Shown piece by piece: positions 32,910 to 40,938 of a stretch of DNA of 64,000 nucleotides. Both the position numbers and the translations under genes were made by a program. The stretch is from Brotaphodocola sp003480315. GTDB taxonomy: Bacteria; Bacillota; Clostridia; Lachnospirales; Lachnospiraceae. The DNA lies in NCBI RefSeq assembly GCF_964246085.1, contig NZ_CAXTPD010000001.1; one strand, given 5' to 3'. Positions within the stretch are counted from its first letter, which is position 1. Every line of letters starts with the position of its first letter. Under the pieces are notes generated by a model. That model did no database searches, had not been told where the DNA came from, and saw only the letters and a list, made by a program, of their open reading frames with translations.

Positions 32910-35519
32910 ATGAAAACATGGTATCGGATGACAGCGGAGGAAGCCTTGCGCGGGCTAGAGAGCAGCCGGTCCGGGCTTTCGACGCGGCAGGCAGAAGCGC
33001 GGTATACACAATATGGTGAGAATGTACTGCGGGAACATCCGGGCAAGAAGACCTGGCAGGTCTTTCTGGAGCAGTTTCAGGATCTTCTGGTGCTGATTCT
33101 GATCGCGGCGGCAGCCATTTCCATTCTTTCCGGAAGTGGGGAAAGTGCGGCGGTCATCTTTGCGGTCATCACGATGAATGCGGTTTTGGGAACGATCCAG
33201 CATGAAAAGGCCAGAAAATCGTTGGAAAGTCTGAAAAAACTCTCTGCACCGGCTGCCCGGGTACTGCGGGATGGACGGGAGCGGGAAATTCCGGCGGCGA
33301 AGCTGGTGCCGGGAGATATTGTGCTGCTGGATGCAGGAAGTCTGGTGGCGGCAGACGGACGGCTGCTGGAGTGCCACAATCTTCAGATGAATGAGAGCTC
33401 GCTGACCGGAGAGTCTCTGCCGGTGGAGAAGCGGTCGGGCGTACTGAAGACGGAAGCAGAGCCTCCCCTGGGCGATCAGTCCAATATGGCATTCACCGGC
33501 TCCCTGGTAACCGGCGGCCGTGGCGTTTTTGTGGTGACAGCTACCGGAATGGAGACGGAGCTCGGAAAGATCGCCGGTCTTATGAATTCGGCAAAGGAGA
33601 AGAAAACACCTCTGCAGATCAGTCTGGATCAGTTCAGCACCCATCTGGCAGCGCTGATTCTTGGAATCTGTGCGCTGGTGTTCGGATTAAGTCTGTACCG
33701 GGGGACAGGTGTGCTGGAAGCCCTGATGTTTGCGGTGGCGCTGGCTGTGGCGGCTATCCCGGAAGCACTGGGCTCCATTGTGACCATTGTCCAGGCCATG
33801 GGAACCCAGCAGATGGCCCGGGAACATGCCATTATCAAGGATTTAAAGGCGGTGGAAAGCCTTGGCTGTGTGTCGGTGATCTGTTCGGATAAGACCGGGA
33901 CCCTGACCAGAAACCGCATGACGGTGGAGCAGATACTGGTGGATGGAACTGTTTTGACGCCGGGGCAGCTAAGGCTGTATGATCCGGTACATCGGTATTT
34001 TTTATACGGAGCGGTCCTGGATAACGATGCGGTACTGCACGATGGTGTCTGCACGGGGGATCCGACAGAAGCAGCGCTTCTGGAAATGGCGCTGCGGGCA
34101 GAGGTTTCACCGGAGGCGGTACGCAGAGAGATGCCCCGTCTCGGGGAATTGCCGTTTGATTCCAAAAGAAAGCGGATGAGCACGCTGCATTACTGCGACG
34201 GAGGCTTTGTGCTGTTTACAAAAGGCGCTCCGGATGTGCTTCTGGAACGGACCGAAAGGATCCTGACAAAGCAGGGAATAAAGCTCATGACGTCGGAACA
34301 AAAAAAGCAGCTCCGGCGGCAGAATGAGAAATGGGCAGCCGGCGGACTCCGTGTGCTGGCTGTAAAGTACCGTCCGTTAGAGCAGATGCAGGACTGCAGC
34401 CTGGAACTGGAAAATTCCGGTATTTTTCTGGGAATGGCTGCCATGCTGGATCCGCCGAGACCTGAGTCGAAGATGGCAGTGCTGACGGCGAAAAAAGCCG
34501 GCATCCACCCGGTTATGGTTACGGGAGATCATCCGGTTACCGCATTTGCGGTAGCGAAAAAGCTCGGAATCTGGGAACCGGGAGATCTGGTGGTGACGGG
34601 ACAGGAGCTGGATCAGATGACAGATGCGGAACTGGACAGAAAGCTGTCATCGGCTGCGGTTTATGCCCGGGTATCGCCGGAGCACAAGATCCGGATCGTG
34701 GAAGCCTGGCAGCGCCGAGGACAGATCGTGGCTATGACAGGAGATGGCGTAAACGATGCCCCGGCACTGAAAAAGGCAGATATCGGTGTGGCCATGGGAA
34801 TGATGGGAACGGAAGTATCCAAGGATGCAGCTTCCATGATCCTGACAGATGACAATTTTGCCACCATGATCAAGGCAGTGGCAAATGGCCGAAATGTGTA
34901 CCGGAATATCCGGAATGCGATACAGTTTCTGCTGTCAGGAAATATGGCCGGGATTTTTTGCGTGCTGTATGCTTCCGTTCTTGCATTGCCGATGCCGTTT
35001 GCTCCGGTGCATCTGCTGTTTATCAATCTGCTGACGGATTCACTTCCGGCCATTGCGATCGGAATGGAGCCACAGGAGGAAGAACTTCTGGACCGTCCGC
35101 CGCGGAATCCGCAGGAAGGAATCCTGACGCCCTCCTTTCTGTGGCGTCTTCTGGTGCAGGGAATCCTGATCGCAGGGGCTACCATGACTGCTTATCAGAT
35201 AGGGATGGAAACCGGAGGAGCTGGAACAGCCAGCACCATGGCATTTTCGGCACTGACGCTGGCAAGGCTGCTTCACGGATTTAATTGCAGGAGCAGCAGA
35301 TCTGTTCTTTATCTGGGGCTTTGGAGCAATATGTGGAGTGTGATGGCTTTTGAAACGGGAACGCTGCTTCTGGCAGCGGTGTTGTTTTTACCGGGGCTGC
35401 AGGCTATGTTTGCAGTGGCAGATTTAAGCGTACGGCAGTTTGCGGCAGTGCTGGTCTGTGCGTTTGTACCGACACTGGTGCTCCAGTCCGCAAAAATGCT
35501 GGCCGAAGCAGTATCTTAG
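32910..35519 (+). CDS. P-type cation (Ca2+) ATPase
   Basis: A membrane pump of 869 residues from ATG 32910 (884 from 32865; neither start has a strong Shine-Dalgarno sequence). All P-type signatures are present: LTGES in the A domain (about 165-169), AAIPEALGSIVTI in helix M4 (the PEAL variant of PEGL), phosphorylation site CSDKTGT (D327), KGAPDVLLERT in the N domain and TGDGVNDAPALKKADIG in the hinge. About ten membrane helices end with FINLLTDSLPAIAIGMEP. These traits place it in the P2A/P2B Ca2+ transporter group (SERCA-like). It would export calcium or keep its cytosolic level low. Confidence 0.92.
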   Translation: MKTWYRMTAEEALRGLESSRSGLSTRQAEARYTQYGENVLREHPGKKTWQVFLEQFQDLLVLILIAAAAISILSGSGESAAVIFAVITMNAVLGTIQHEKARKSLESLKKLSAPAARVLRDGREREIPAAKLVPGDIVLLDAGSLVAADGRLLECHNLQMNESSLTGESLPVEKRSGVLKTEAEPPLGDQSNMAFTGSLVTGGRGVFVVTATGMETELGKIAGLMNSAKEKKTPLQISLDQFSTHLAALILGICALVFGLSLYRGTGVLEALMFAVALAVAAIPEALGSIVTIVQAMGTQQMAREHAIIKDLKAVESLGCVSVICSDKTGTLTRNRMTVEQILVDGTVLTPGQLRLYDPVHRYFLYGAVLDNDAVLHDGVCTGDPTEAALLEMALRAEVSPEAVRREMPRLGELPFDSKRKRMSTLHYCDGGFVLFTKGAPDVLLERTERILTKQGIKLMTSEQKKQLRRQNEKWAAGGLRVLAVKYRPLEQMQDCSLELENSGIFLGMAAMLDPPRPESKMAVLTAKKAGIHPVMVTGDHPVTAFAVAKKLGIWEPGDLVVTGQELDQMTDAELDRKLSSAAVYARVSPEHKIRIVEAWQRRGQIVAMTGDGVNDAPALKKADIGVAMGMMGTEVSKDAASMILTDDNFATMIKAVANGRNVYRNIRNAIQFLLSGNMAGIFCVLYASVLALPMPFAPVHLLFINLLTDSLPAIAIGMEPQEEELLDRPPRNPQEGILTPSFLWRLLVQGILIAGATMTAYQIGMETGGAGTASTMAFSALTLARLLHGFNCRSSRSVLYLGLWSNMWSVMAFETGTLLLAAVLFLPGLQAMFAVADLSVRQFAAVLVCAFVPTLVLQSAKMLAEAVS

Positions 35520-35597
35520 ACTGTGCATACAGGAGAATGCAGATTGTACAAAAATAGATACCTGGATCATATTGAGAAAAAAACGCAGATTTACCGC

Positions 35598-35861
35598 TTG
35601 CAATTTTAAAGAAATATGATATTCTATATGCAGGTCAGATGAATGGCCTGCTATAGAATGAATCGTTATGATTTTAACGAATCATAGCGGTATTGAGGTA
35701 TACAGAGAAGCTGCTGATCCCCCATGAAAAAGACAGCGGCAGATGACGGACAGACAATATGACTAATCAGATAGCAAAATATTTGAGAAGTTATATTTTT
35801 TTCTGTCAGCTATGTATACAGTATGCAAAAACACAGCACAATTTAAGGAGGAAAACACCAA
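35598..35861 (+). promoter_or_regulatory. Promoter and long structured leader of pflB
   Basis: TTGCAA (35598-35603), a 16-bp spacer and TATTCT (35620-35625) would start a leader of some 230 nt. It contains hairpins at 35632-35652 (GCAGG/CCTGC) and 35663-35692 (CGTTATGATT with AATCATAGCG). The rest up to the AAGGAGG before pflB is AT-rich without coding potential. No known riboswitch was recognised. Confidence 0.45.
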
Positions 35862-38114
35862 ATGACTAACTTTGATCAGTGGGATGGATTTGACGGCCGC
35901 CTGTGGAAAGAAGAAGTAAACACCCGTGATTTTATCCAGCATAACTACAAGCCTTACGAGGGAGATGAGTCCTTCCTGGCCGGCCCGACAGAGGCTACCG
36001 ACAAGCTGTGGGGAATCCTGCAGGGTCTTCAGAAAGAGGAGCGCGCAAAGGGTGGCGTTCTGGATATGGATACCCACATTGTTTCCGGTATCACTTCCCA
36101 TGGCCCGGGCTACATCAGCGAGGCTGATAAGGACTTAGAGCAGGTCGTTGGTCTTCAGACCGACAAGCCGTTAAAGAGAGCTTTCATGCCGTACGGCGGT
36201 ATCAAGATGGCTGAGCAGGCTTGTCAGAACTACGGTTATGAGCCGGATCCGGAGCTGCATAAGATCTTTACCGAGTATTGCCGCACTCACAACCAGGGCG
36301 TATTTGATGCTTACACTCCTGAGATGAAGAAGGCTCGTCACAACAAGATCATTACCGGACTTCCGGATACCTATGGCCGCGGACGTATCGTAGGTGACTA
36401 CCGCCGTGTTGCTCTGTACGGTATCGATTTCCTGATCCAGGAGAAGCAGAATGACTTTGCTAACTGTGGCGATGGCGTTATGACCGACGACATCATTCGT
36501 CAGAGAGAAGAGCTGTCCATGCAGATCAAGGCTCTGAAGGATATGAAGGTTATGGCTCAGTCTTACGGTTACGATATTTCCCAGCCGGCTAAGACCGCAA
36601 AAGAGGCTGTTCAGTGGCTGTACTTCGGATATCTGTCCGCAGTTAAGACCCAGAACGGTGCTGCAATGAGTGTCGGCCGTATCTCCACCTTCCTTGATAT
36701 TTACATTGAGCGTGACCTTGAGAACGGTGTGCTCACCGAGGCTGAGGCTCAGGAGCTGATCGACCATCTGGTAATGAAATTCCGTATGGTAAAATTCGCG
36801 AGAATCCCGTCCTACAACCAGCTGTTCTCCGGTGACCCGGTATGGGCTACCCTTGAGGTTGGCGGTATCGGCGTAGATGGTCGTTCTATGGTAACCAAGA
36901 CCGACTATCGTTTCCTGCACACCTTAGAGAACATGGGACCGAGCCCGGAGCCGAACATGACTGTTCTGTACTCTTCCGCTCTTCCGATGAACTTCAAGAA
37001 GTATGCAGCTCATATCTCCATCAATACCAGCTCTGTTCAGTACGAGAACGACGACGTGATGAAGCCGGTATGGGGCGATGACTACTCCATCTGCTGCTGC
37101 GTATCTGCTACCCAGACCGGTAAGGAGATGCAGTTCTTCGGCGCACGTGCAAACCTGGCTAAGTGCCTGCTGTATGCTATGAACGGCGGCCGCGACATGA
37201 AGAGCAGAGAGCAGGTTGGTCCGGAGTTAAGACCGATCACCTCCGAGTATCTTGATTACGATGAGGTTATTAAGAAATACGATGTTATGATGGACTGGCT
37301 GGCAGGTCTGTATGTAAATACCTTAAACCTGATCCAGTACATGCATGATAAATACTTCTACGAGGCAGCTGAGATGGCTCTGATCGATACCGATGTTCGC
37401 CGTACCTTCGCAACCGGTATCGCTGGTTTCTCTCACGTAGTAGACTCCTTAAGTGCGATCAAGTACGCTAAGGTAAAAGCAATCCGTGATGAGGAAGGCA
37501 TGATCATGGACTTCGAGACTGAGGGTGACTTCCCGCGTTACGGTAACGATGATGACCGTGCGGATGATATCGCAGTATGGCTGTTAAAGACCTTCCTTGA
37601 GAAGTTAAAGAAACGCCACACCTACAGAAATTCCGAGGCTACCACCTCTATCCTGACCATTACCTCCAATGTAGTATATGGTAAGGCAACCGGCAACATG
37701 CCAGACGGAAGAAGAGCAGGCGAGCCGTTATCTCCTGGTGCAAACCCGTCTTACGGCGCAGAGAAGAGCGGACTGTTAGCTTCCCTGAACTCTGTTGCAA
37801 AGCTTCCGTACGAGTGGGCTCTGGATGGTATTTCCAATACCCAGACCATCAACCCGGATGCACTGGGCCACGACGCTCAGGAGCGTATCGACAACCTGGT
37901 ACAGGTTATGGACGGATATTTCGATCAGGGCGCTCATCACTTAAACGTAAACGTATTTGGTACCGAGAAGCTGATCGATGCTATGGAGCATCCGGAGAAA
38001 GAGGAGTACGCAAACTTCACCATCCGTGTATCCGGTTATGCAGTTAAGTTCATCGACTTAACCAGAGAGCAGCAGATGGATGTAATCTCCAGAACCTGCC
38101 ACGCTAGCATGTAA
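35862..38114 (+). CDS. pflB: Pyruvate formate-lyase
   Basis: A 750-residue glycyl-radical enzyme that splits pyruvate with CoA into acetyl-CoA and formate, central to mixed-acid fermentation. ATG 35862 follows AAGGAGG. Landmarks are VNTRDFIQHNYKPYEGD near the N-terminus, the active-site cysteines in SICCCVSATQTGKEMQFFGA (about residues 405-425) and the radical site RVSGYAVKF near the end with G725. Length matches the family. Its activase gene follows after a hairpin terminator. The codon use is strongly biased (GAG, AAG, ATC), as expected for a highly expressed gene. Confidence 0.97.
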   Translation: MTNFDQWDGFDGRLWKEEVNTRDFIQHNYKPYEGDESFLAGPTEATDKLWGILQGLQKEERAKGGVLDMDTHIVSGITSHGPGYISEADKDLEQVVGLQTDKPLKRAFMPYGGIKMAEQACQNYGYEPDPELHKIFTEYCRTHNQGVFDAYTPEMKKARHNKIITGLPDTYGRGRIVGDYRRVALYGIDFLIQEKQNDFANCGDGVMTDDIIRQREELSMQIKALKDMKVMAQSYGYDISQPAKTAKEAVQWLYFGYLSAVKTQNGAAMSVGRISTFLDIYIERDLENGVLTEAEAQELIDHLVMKFRMVKFARIPSYNQLFSGDPVWATLEVGGIGVDGRSMVTKTDYRFLHTLENMGPSPEPNMTVLYSSALPMNFKKYAAHISINTSSVQYENDDVMKPVWGDDYSICCCVSATQTGKEMQFFGARANLAKCLLYAMNGGRDMKSREQVGPELRPITSEYLDYDEVIKKYDVMMDWLAGLYVNTLNLIQYMHDKYFYEAAEMALIDTDVRRTFATGIAGFSHVVDSLSAIKYAKVKAIRDEEGMIMDFETEGDFPRYGNDDDRADDIAVWLLKTFLEKLKKRHTYRNSEATTSILTITSNVVYGKATGNMPDGRRAGEPLSPGANPSYGAEKSGLLASLNSVAKLPYEWALDGISNTQTINPDALGHDAQERIDNLVQVMDGYFDQGAHHLNVNVFGTEKLIDAMEHPEKEEYANFTIRVSGYAVKFIDLTREQQMDVISRTCHASM

Positions 38115-38238
38115 TTTACGGACAGAACGTCCGATCAGGCTGAATGGATTCGCTGCAAGAAGCAAAAACTGTTTTGTGGAGTGGATTTTCAGCAGACAGA
38201 AAACGCGTCACCGGCGTGTTTCCTGAAGATATGGAAAG

Positions 38239-38291
38239 ACACTCCGGCGGAGTCATGGAACGTTTTCCGTGGCTTCAGACCGGAGTGTTTT
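38239..38291 (+). terminator. Hairpin between pflB and pflA
   Basis: ACACTCCGG (38239-38247) pairs with CCGGAGTGT (38280-38288), followed by TTTTCTGATTTT. It would reduce read-through from pflB into pflA and keep the activase at a lower level. Confidence 0.65.
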
Positions 38292-38389
38292 CTGATTTTC
38301 AGGGTAATTCCTGGAGATCAGATTTCAAAATAAAACGGAAAAGAAACATTGTTTAACGAAGAGATATAGAAAATCAGGAGGTTGAGTTC

Positions 38390-39145
38390 ATGGATACCGA
38401 GAAAAAAGCGCTGGTGGGTCACGTGCATTCCTTGGAAACCTTTGGTCTGGTAGACGGACCGGGCGTTCGCACCGTTGTATTTTTACAGGGCTGCCGCATG
38501 CGCTGCCGTTACTGCCACAATCCGGAGACCTGGAGCATGTCCGGCGGCGAGGAGTGGAGCGCGAAGGATCTGTTTAACCGGGTTTACCGATATCGCACCT
38601 ACTGGAAGAACAATGGCGGTATTACCGTCAGCGGAGGCGAGCCACTTCTGCAGATCGATTTCCTGCTGGAGTTCTTTGCGCTGGCAAAGGCAAAAGGCAT
38701 TCACACCACACTGGATACCGCAGGCAATCCCTTCACCAGGGAAGAACCGTTCTTCGGTAAGTTCCGGAAATTAATGGAACTGACGGACCTGGTCATGCTG
38801 GATTTTAAAGAGATGGACGGCGTGCGCCACAAAGAACTGACGGGTGTTTCGAATGACAACATTCTGGATCTGGCAAGGTATCTTTCCGACACCGGAAAAG
38901 ATATGTGGATCCGCCATGTGCTGGTACCCGGACTCACCGACCAGGAGGATGATCTTAAGGCTATGCGCGGTATGCTTGACGAGTTAAAGACCGTGAAAAA
39001 GGTAGAAATCCTGCCGTATCACAGCCTGGGACTGTTCAAGTGGCAGAATCTGGGAATCCCGTATACGCTGGAAGGCGTACCGGCTCCGACGAAGGAAGAA
39101 GTGGAGCGGGCAGAGAAGATTCTGGGGATTGTAAAAGCAGATTAA
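38390..39145 (+). CDS. pflA: Pyruvate formate-lyase-activating enzyme
   Basis: A 251-residue radical SAM enzyme that abstracts hydrogen from the PflB glycine. ATG 38390 follows AGGAGG. The [4Fe-4S] motif is C35-x3-C39-x2-C42 (CRMRCRYCHNP). GGITVSGGEPLLQ is the conserved GGE SAM-binding motif, and DLVMLDFKEMD and VEILPYHSLGLFKW are typical of PflA. It is paired with pflB, which makes the assignment firm. The region after it up to 39245 holds no gene. Confidence 0.96.
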   Translation: MDTEKKALVGHVHSLETFGLVDGPGVRTVVFLQGCRMRCRYCHNPETWSMSGGEEWSAKDLFNRVYRYRTYWKNNGGITVSGGEPLLQIDFLLEFFALAKAKGIHTTLDTAGNPFTREEPFFGKFRKLMELTDLVMLDFKEMDGVRHKELTGVSNDNILDLARYLSDTGKDMWIRHVLVPGLTDQEDDLKAMRGMLDELKTVKKVEILPYHSLGLFKWQNLGIPYTLEGVPAPTKEEVERAEKILGIVKAD

Positions 39146-39245
39146 ACTGGTAATCTTCTGTCTGGGTCATTTGTCAGATTGTGGAGACAGATGAATGGTT
39201 TGTCGATTTTTGCGTTGGATAGAATAGTGAAAAATAAAAAAACTG

Positions 39246-39274
39246 TTGATATCCATACTGTAAACACATATAAT
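39246..39274 (+). promoter_or_regulatory. Strong promoter of the type III antitoxin RNA
   Basis: TTGATA (39246-39251), exactly 17 bp, then a perfect TATAAT (39269-39274). Transcription would begin near 39281, shortly before the tandem repeats. Confidence 0.82.
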
Positions 39275-39306
39275 ATAGTTAGGAATAAACATTCCTCTTC
39301 ATCAAG

Positions 39307-39410
39307 GATGAGTCCTGTGACGGTTCTGACAGGACGGTAAACAAAAAAGTGACCGAGTGATGAGTCCTGTGACGGTTCTGACAGGACGGTAAACAAAAAA
39401 GTGACCGAGT
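39307..39410 (+). repeat. Two perfect 52-bp tandem repeats (antitoxin units)
   Basis: Copies at 39307-39358 and 39359-39410 are identical; GATGA at 39411-39415 starts a third. Each unit contains GTCCTGT, a 10-nt loop with ACGG, ACAGGAC, then GGTAAACAAAAAAGTGACC. Confidence 0.95.
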
Positions 39411-39425
39411 GATGAAGCTCTTAAC

Positions 39426-39453
39426 GGGAGGCTGAAAAGCCTCCTGTTTTTTT
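39426..39453 (+). terminator. Terminator between antitoxin repeats and toxin gene
   Basis: GGAGGC (39427-39432), loop TGAAAA, GCCTCC (39439-39444) and a run of seven T's. In type III loci such a terminator sets the ratio of antitoxin RNA to toxin mRNA. Confidence 0.88.
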
Positions 39454-39497
39454 AACATAAGTAGATTAAAGTTCATGTTTACTAGGGAGAAATGCGG

Positions 39498-39992
39498 ATG
39501 ACACTACCGGAAAATGATTACCAGATTTTGAAACTTACCGATGAGTTTTACCGGGATTATCCGAATCCCCCATATCAGGAAATACTCAAGAAACGGCAAA
39601 GGGCATATAACTGCCTGTTGTTTCAGACGCATTATGGCTATTTTATCTGTATTCCCTATCGAAGTGAGATTCATCACAAATATGCATTCCATTTTTCAAG
39701 CACAATAAGATCCAGAACACATAAATCAGGATTGGATTATAGTAAAATTGTGATTATTAATACAACCAGATATATAGAGTCTGTTGATGCGATCATCGAT
39801 AAAGATGAATTCAATGAAACGATGATGAATCTTGACCGGATAAAATCTGAGGCGCTGAAATTTGTAGAAGATTATGTTTTTCATATGAATGGAATAGAAT
39901 TTTTACATAAACGTGAATTTGAGAGACGATATTCGTTTTGTCCATTGCAGTATTTTCATAAGGAATTGGGAGTTGTGATTGAGGAAAAATAA
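39498..39992 (+). CDS. tenpN: Type III toxin-antitoxin toxin, TenpN-like endoribonuclease
   Basis: A 164-residue protein; ATG 39498 is 8 nt after AGGGAG, better than ATG 39492. The family pattern is well visible: LTDEFYRDYPN at the start, RAYNCLLFQTHYGYFICIPY leading to RSEIHHKYAF, and GLDYSKIVIINTTRYIESVD. Known TenpN and ToxN proteins share an R-x-Y-x-x-L strand, an IPLRSxIxHKxxF motif and GLDYSKxV. The toxin is an RNase that cuts cellular RNAs when not bound by its repeat RNA, which can abort phage infection. The C-terminal 35 residues (FLHKREFERRYSFCPLQYFH) extend beyond the usual end. The gene sits just after promoter, repeats and terminator, as required. Confidence 0.85.
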   Translation: MTLPENDYQILKLTDEFYRDYPNPPYQEILKKRQRAYNCLLFQTHYGYFICIPYRSEIHHKYAFHFSSTIRSRTHKSGLDYSKIVIINTTRYIESVDAIIDKDEFNETMMNLDRIKSEALKFVEDYVFHMNGIEFLHKREFERRYSFCPLQYFHKELGVVIEEK

Positions 39993-40051
39993 AATATGGG
40001 ATGAAGTTCAGCTGCGATAATTTATCACAGTGGACTTCATCCCATATTTTA
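39990..40051. terminator. Long bidirectional terminator between tenpN and nagB
   Basis: About 28 bp of stem: TAAAATATGGGATGAAGT with ACTTCATCCCATATTTTA and an inner CTGCGATAA with TTATCACAG. It has T runs on both strands and serves both converging genes. Confidence 0.88.
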
Positions 40052-40052
40052 T

Positions 40053-40784
40053 TTAGATATCCATTTTACTTAAAGCCGCTTCATCGGCCACGATCGTGAC
40101 ATCATTATGCAGCTGCAGAATGGATGCCGGAACTTGCGGAGTGATAGGTCCGCAGATGGTGGCTTTTAATGCATCGGCTTTGTCTTCGCCGCTGACTACC
40201 ACCAGAATCTTCCTGGCCTTCATGATGCTTCCGATGCCCATGGTGTAGGCCTGTCTCGGAACATCGTTTTCAGACTCGAAGAAGCGCTTGTTGGCATCAA
40301 TGGTGCTTTCGGTCAGGTTGACGCAGTGGGTTTCGCGGGCGAAGGAGTCTGCCGGTTCGTTGAAGCCGATGTGGCCGTTGCGGCCAAGTCCGAGAAGCTG
40401 TAAGTCTATGCCGCCGGACTGGCGGATGATTTCCTCATATGCCGCGCAGGCTTTTTCTGAGTCCGGTTCCAGACCGTTTGGCACGAAGGTGCGGGATTTA
40501 TCAATATTGATATGGTCGAACAGGTTGGTGTTCATAAAATAGCGGTAGCTCTGTGGATTTTCCGGGCTTAATCCCTTGTATTCATCCAGGTTGATGCTCA
40601 TAACCCGGGCAAAATCCAGATCGCCCTTGTTGTACCACTCGATAAGCTGTTTGTAGGTGCCGATCGGGGAAGAGCCGGTGGCCAGGCCCAATACACAGTG
40701 CGGTTTCATGATAACCTGTGCGGAGATGATGTTAGCCGCTTTGCGGCTCATGTCCTGATAGTTTTTTGCTTTGCAGATATTCAT
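40053..40784 (-). CDS. nagB: Glucosamine-6-phosphate deaminase
   Basis: A 243-residue enzyme converting glucosamine-6-phosphate to fructose-6-phosphate and ammonia, the second step of N-acetylglucosamine use. The start is ATG 40784 (MNICKAKNYQDM) with GGGGG about 11 nt upstream; a longer frame upstream has no ribosome binding site. LGLATGSSPIGTYKQL binds phosphate, NLDEYKGL carries the catalytic Asp, and LLGLGRNGHIGFNEPADSF has the D/N-x-H and Glu of the active site. Length is normal. It diverges from nagA with about 150 bp between, a likely shared regulatory zone. Confidence 0.96.
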   Translation of the reverse strand: MNICKAKNYQDMSRKAANIISAQVIMKPHCVLGLATGSSPIGTYKQLIEWYNKGDLDFARVMSINLDEYKGLSPENPQSYRYFMNTNLFDHINIDKSRTFVPNGLEPDSEKACAAYEEIIRQSGGIDLQLLGLGRNGHIGFNEPADSFARETHCVNLTESTIDANKRFFESENDVPRQAYTMGIGSIMKARKILVVVSGEDKADALKATICGPITPQVPASILQLHNDVTIVADEAALSKMDI

Positions 40785-40886
40785 AGTAAGTAATACCCCC
40801 TTATTATTATAAAATACCCCTTCCACCTTTAAGTATATCGGTTTTCTGCGGAAATACAATAGAAAAAAACAGTTCAGCAAAAACTA

Positions 40887-40915
40887 TTGTAATTCTGCGC
40901 AGAGTCAACTATACT
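40887..40915 (+). promoter_or_regulatory. Promoter of nagA
   Basis: TTGTAA (40887-40892), a 17-bp spacer and TATACT (40910-40915), followed by AGGGGG and the nagA ATG. No clear GntR (NagR/DasR) operator palindrome was seen. Confidence 0.65.
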
Positions 40916-40938
40916 ACGCCCATAGGGGGTGCATACGC

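Larger units (their letters stand above)
39281..39454 (+). ncRNA. tenpI: Type III antitoxin RNA, TenpI-like
   Basis: A short untranslated transcript is predicted between a strong promoter and an intrinsic terminator, directly ahead of a TenpN/ToxN-like gene. It is built from two 52-nt tandem repeats. In known type III systems the toxin ribonuclease cuts such a precursor into single repeats. Each folds into a pseudoknot that inhibits the toxin. Each repeat here has a GTCCTGT/ACAGGAC hairpin, an A-rich single strand and a GGT/ACC pair that could close a pseudoknot. The small copy number (two plus a 5-nt start of a third) is at the low end. The call rests on architecture. Confidence 0.78.

Noticed and set aside
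35598..35861. Riboswitch in the pflB leader (ZTP/pfl type)
   Set aside because: The conserved ZTP core sequences were not found; only simple hairpins are visible.
39307..39358. Hammerhead-ribozyme-like text (GATGAGTCC ... GGACGGTAAAC)
   Set aside because: The core CUGAUGA and GAAA are not present (AAGGATGA or GAGTGATGA, and GGTAAAC), and the bases in front differ between the two copies. The type III antitoxin reading explains the repeats better.
39142..39396. Minus-strand frame over the tandem repeats
   Set aside because: The repeated peptide is a mirror of the 52-bp DNA repeats; promoter and terminator orientation point to a plus-strand RNA.
39307..39410. CRISPR-like repeats
   Set aside because: Only two adjoining copies without spacers, and no cas genes in the window.
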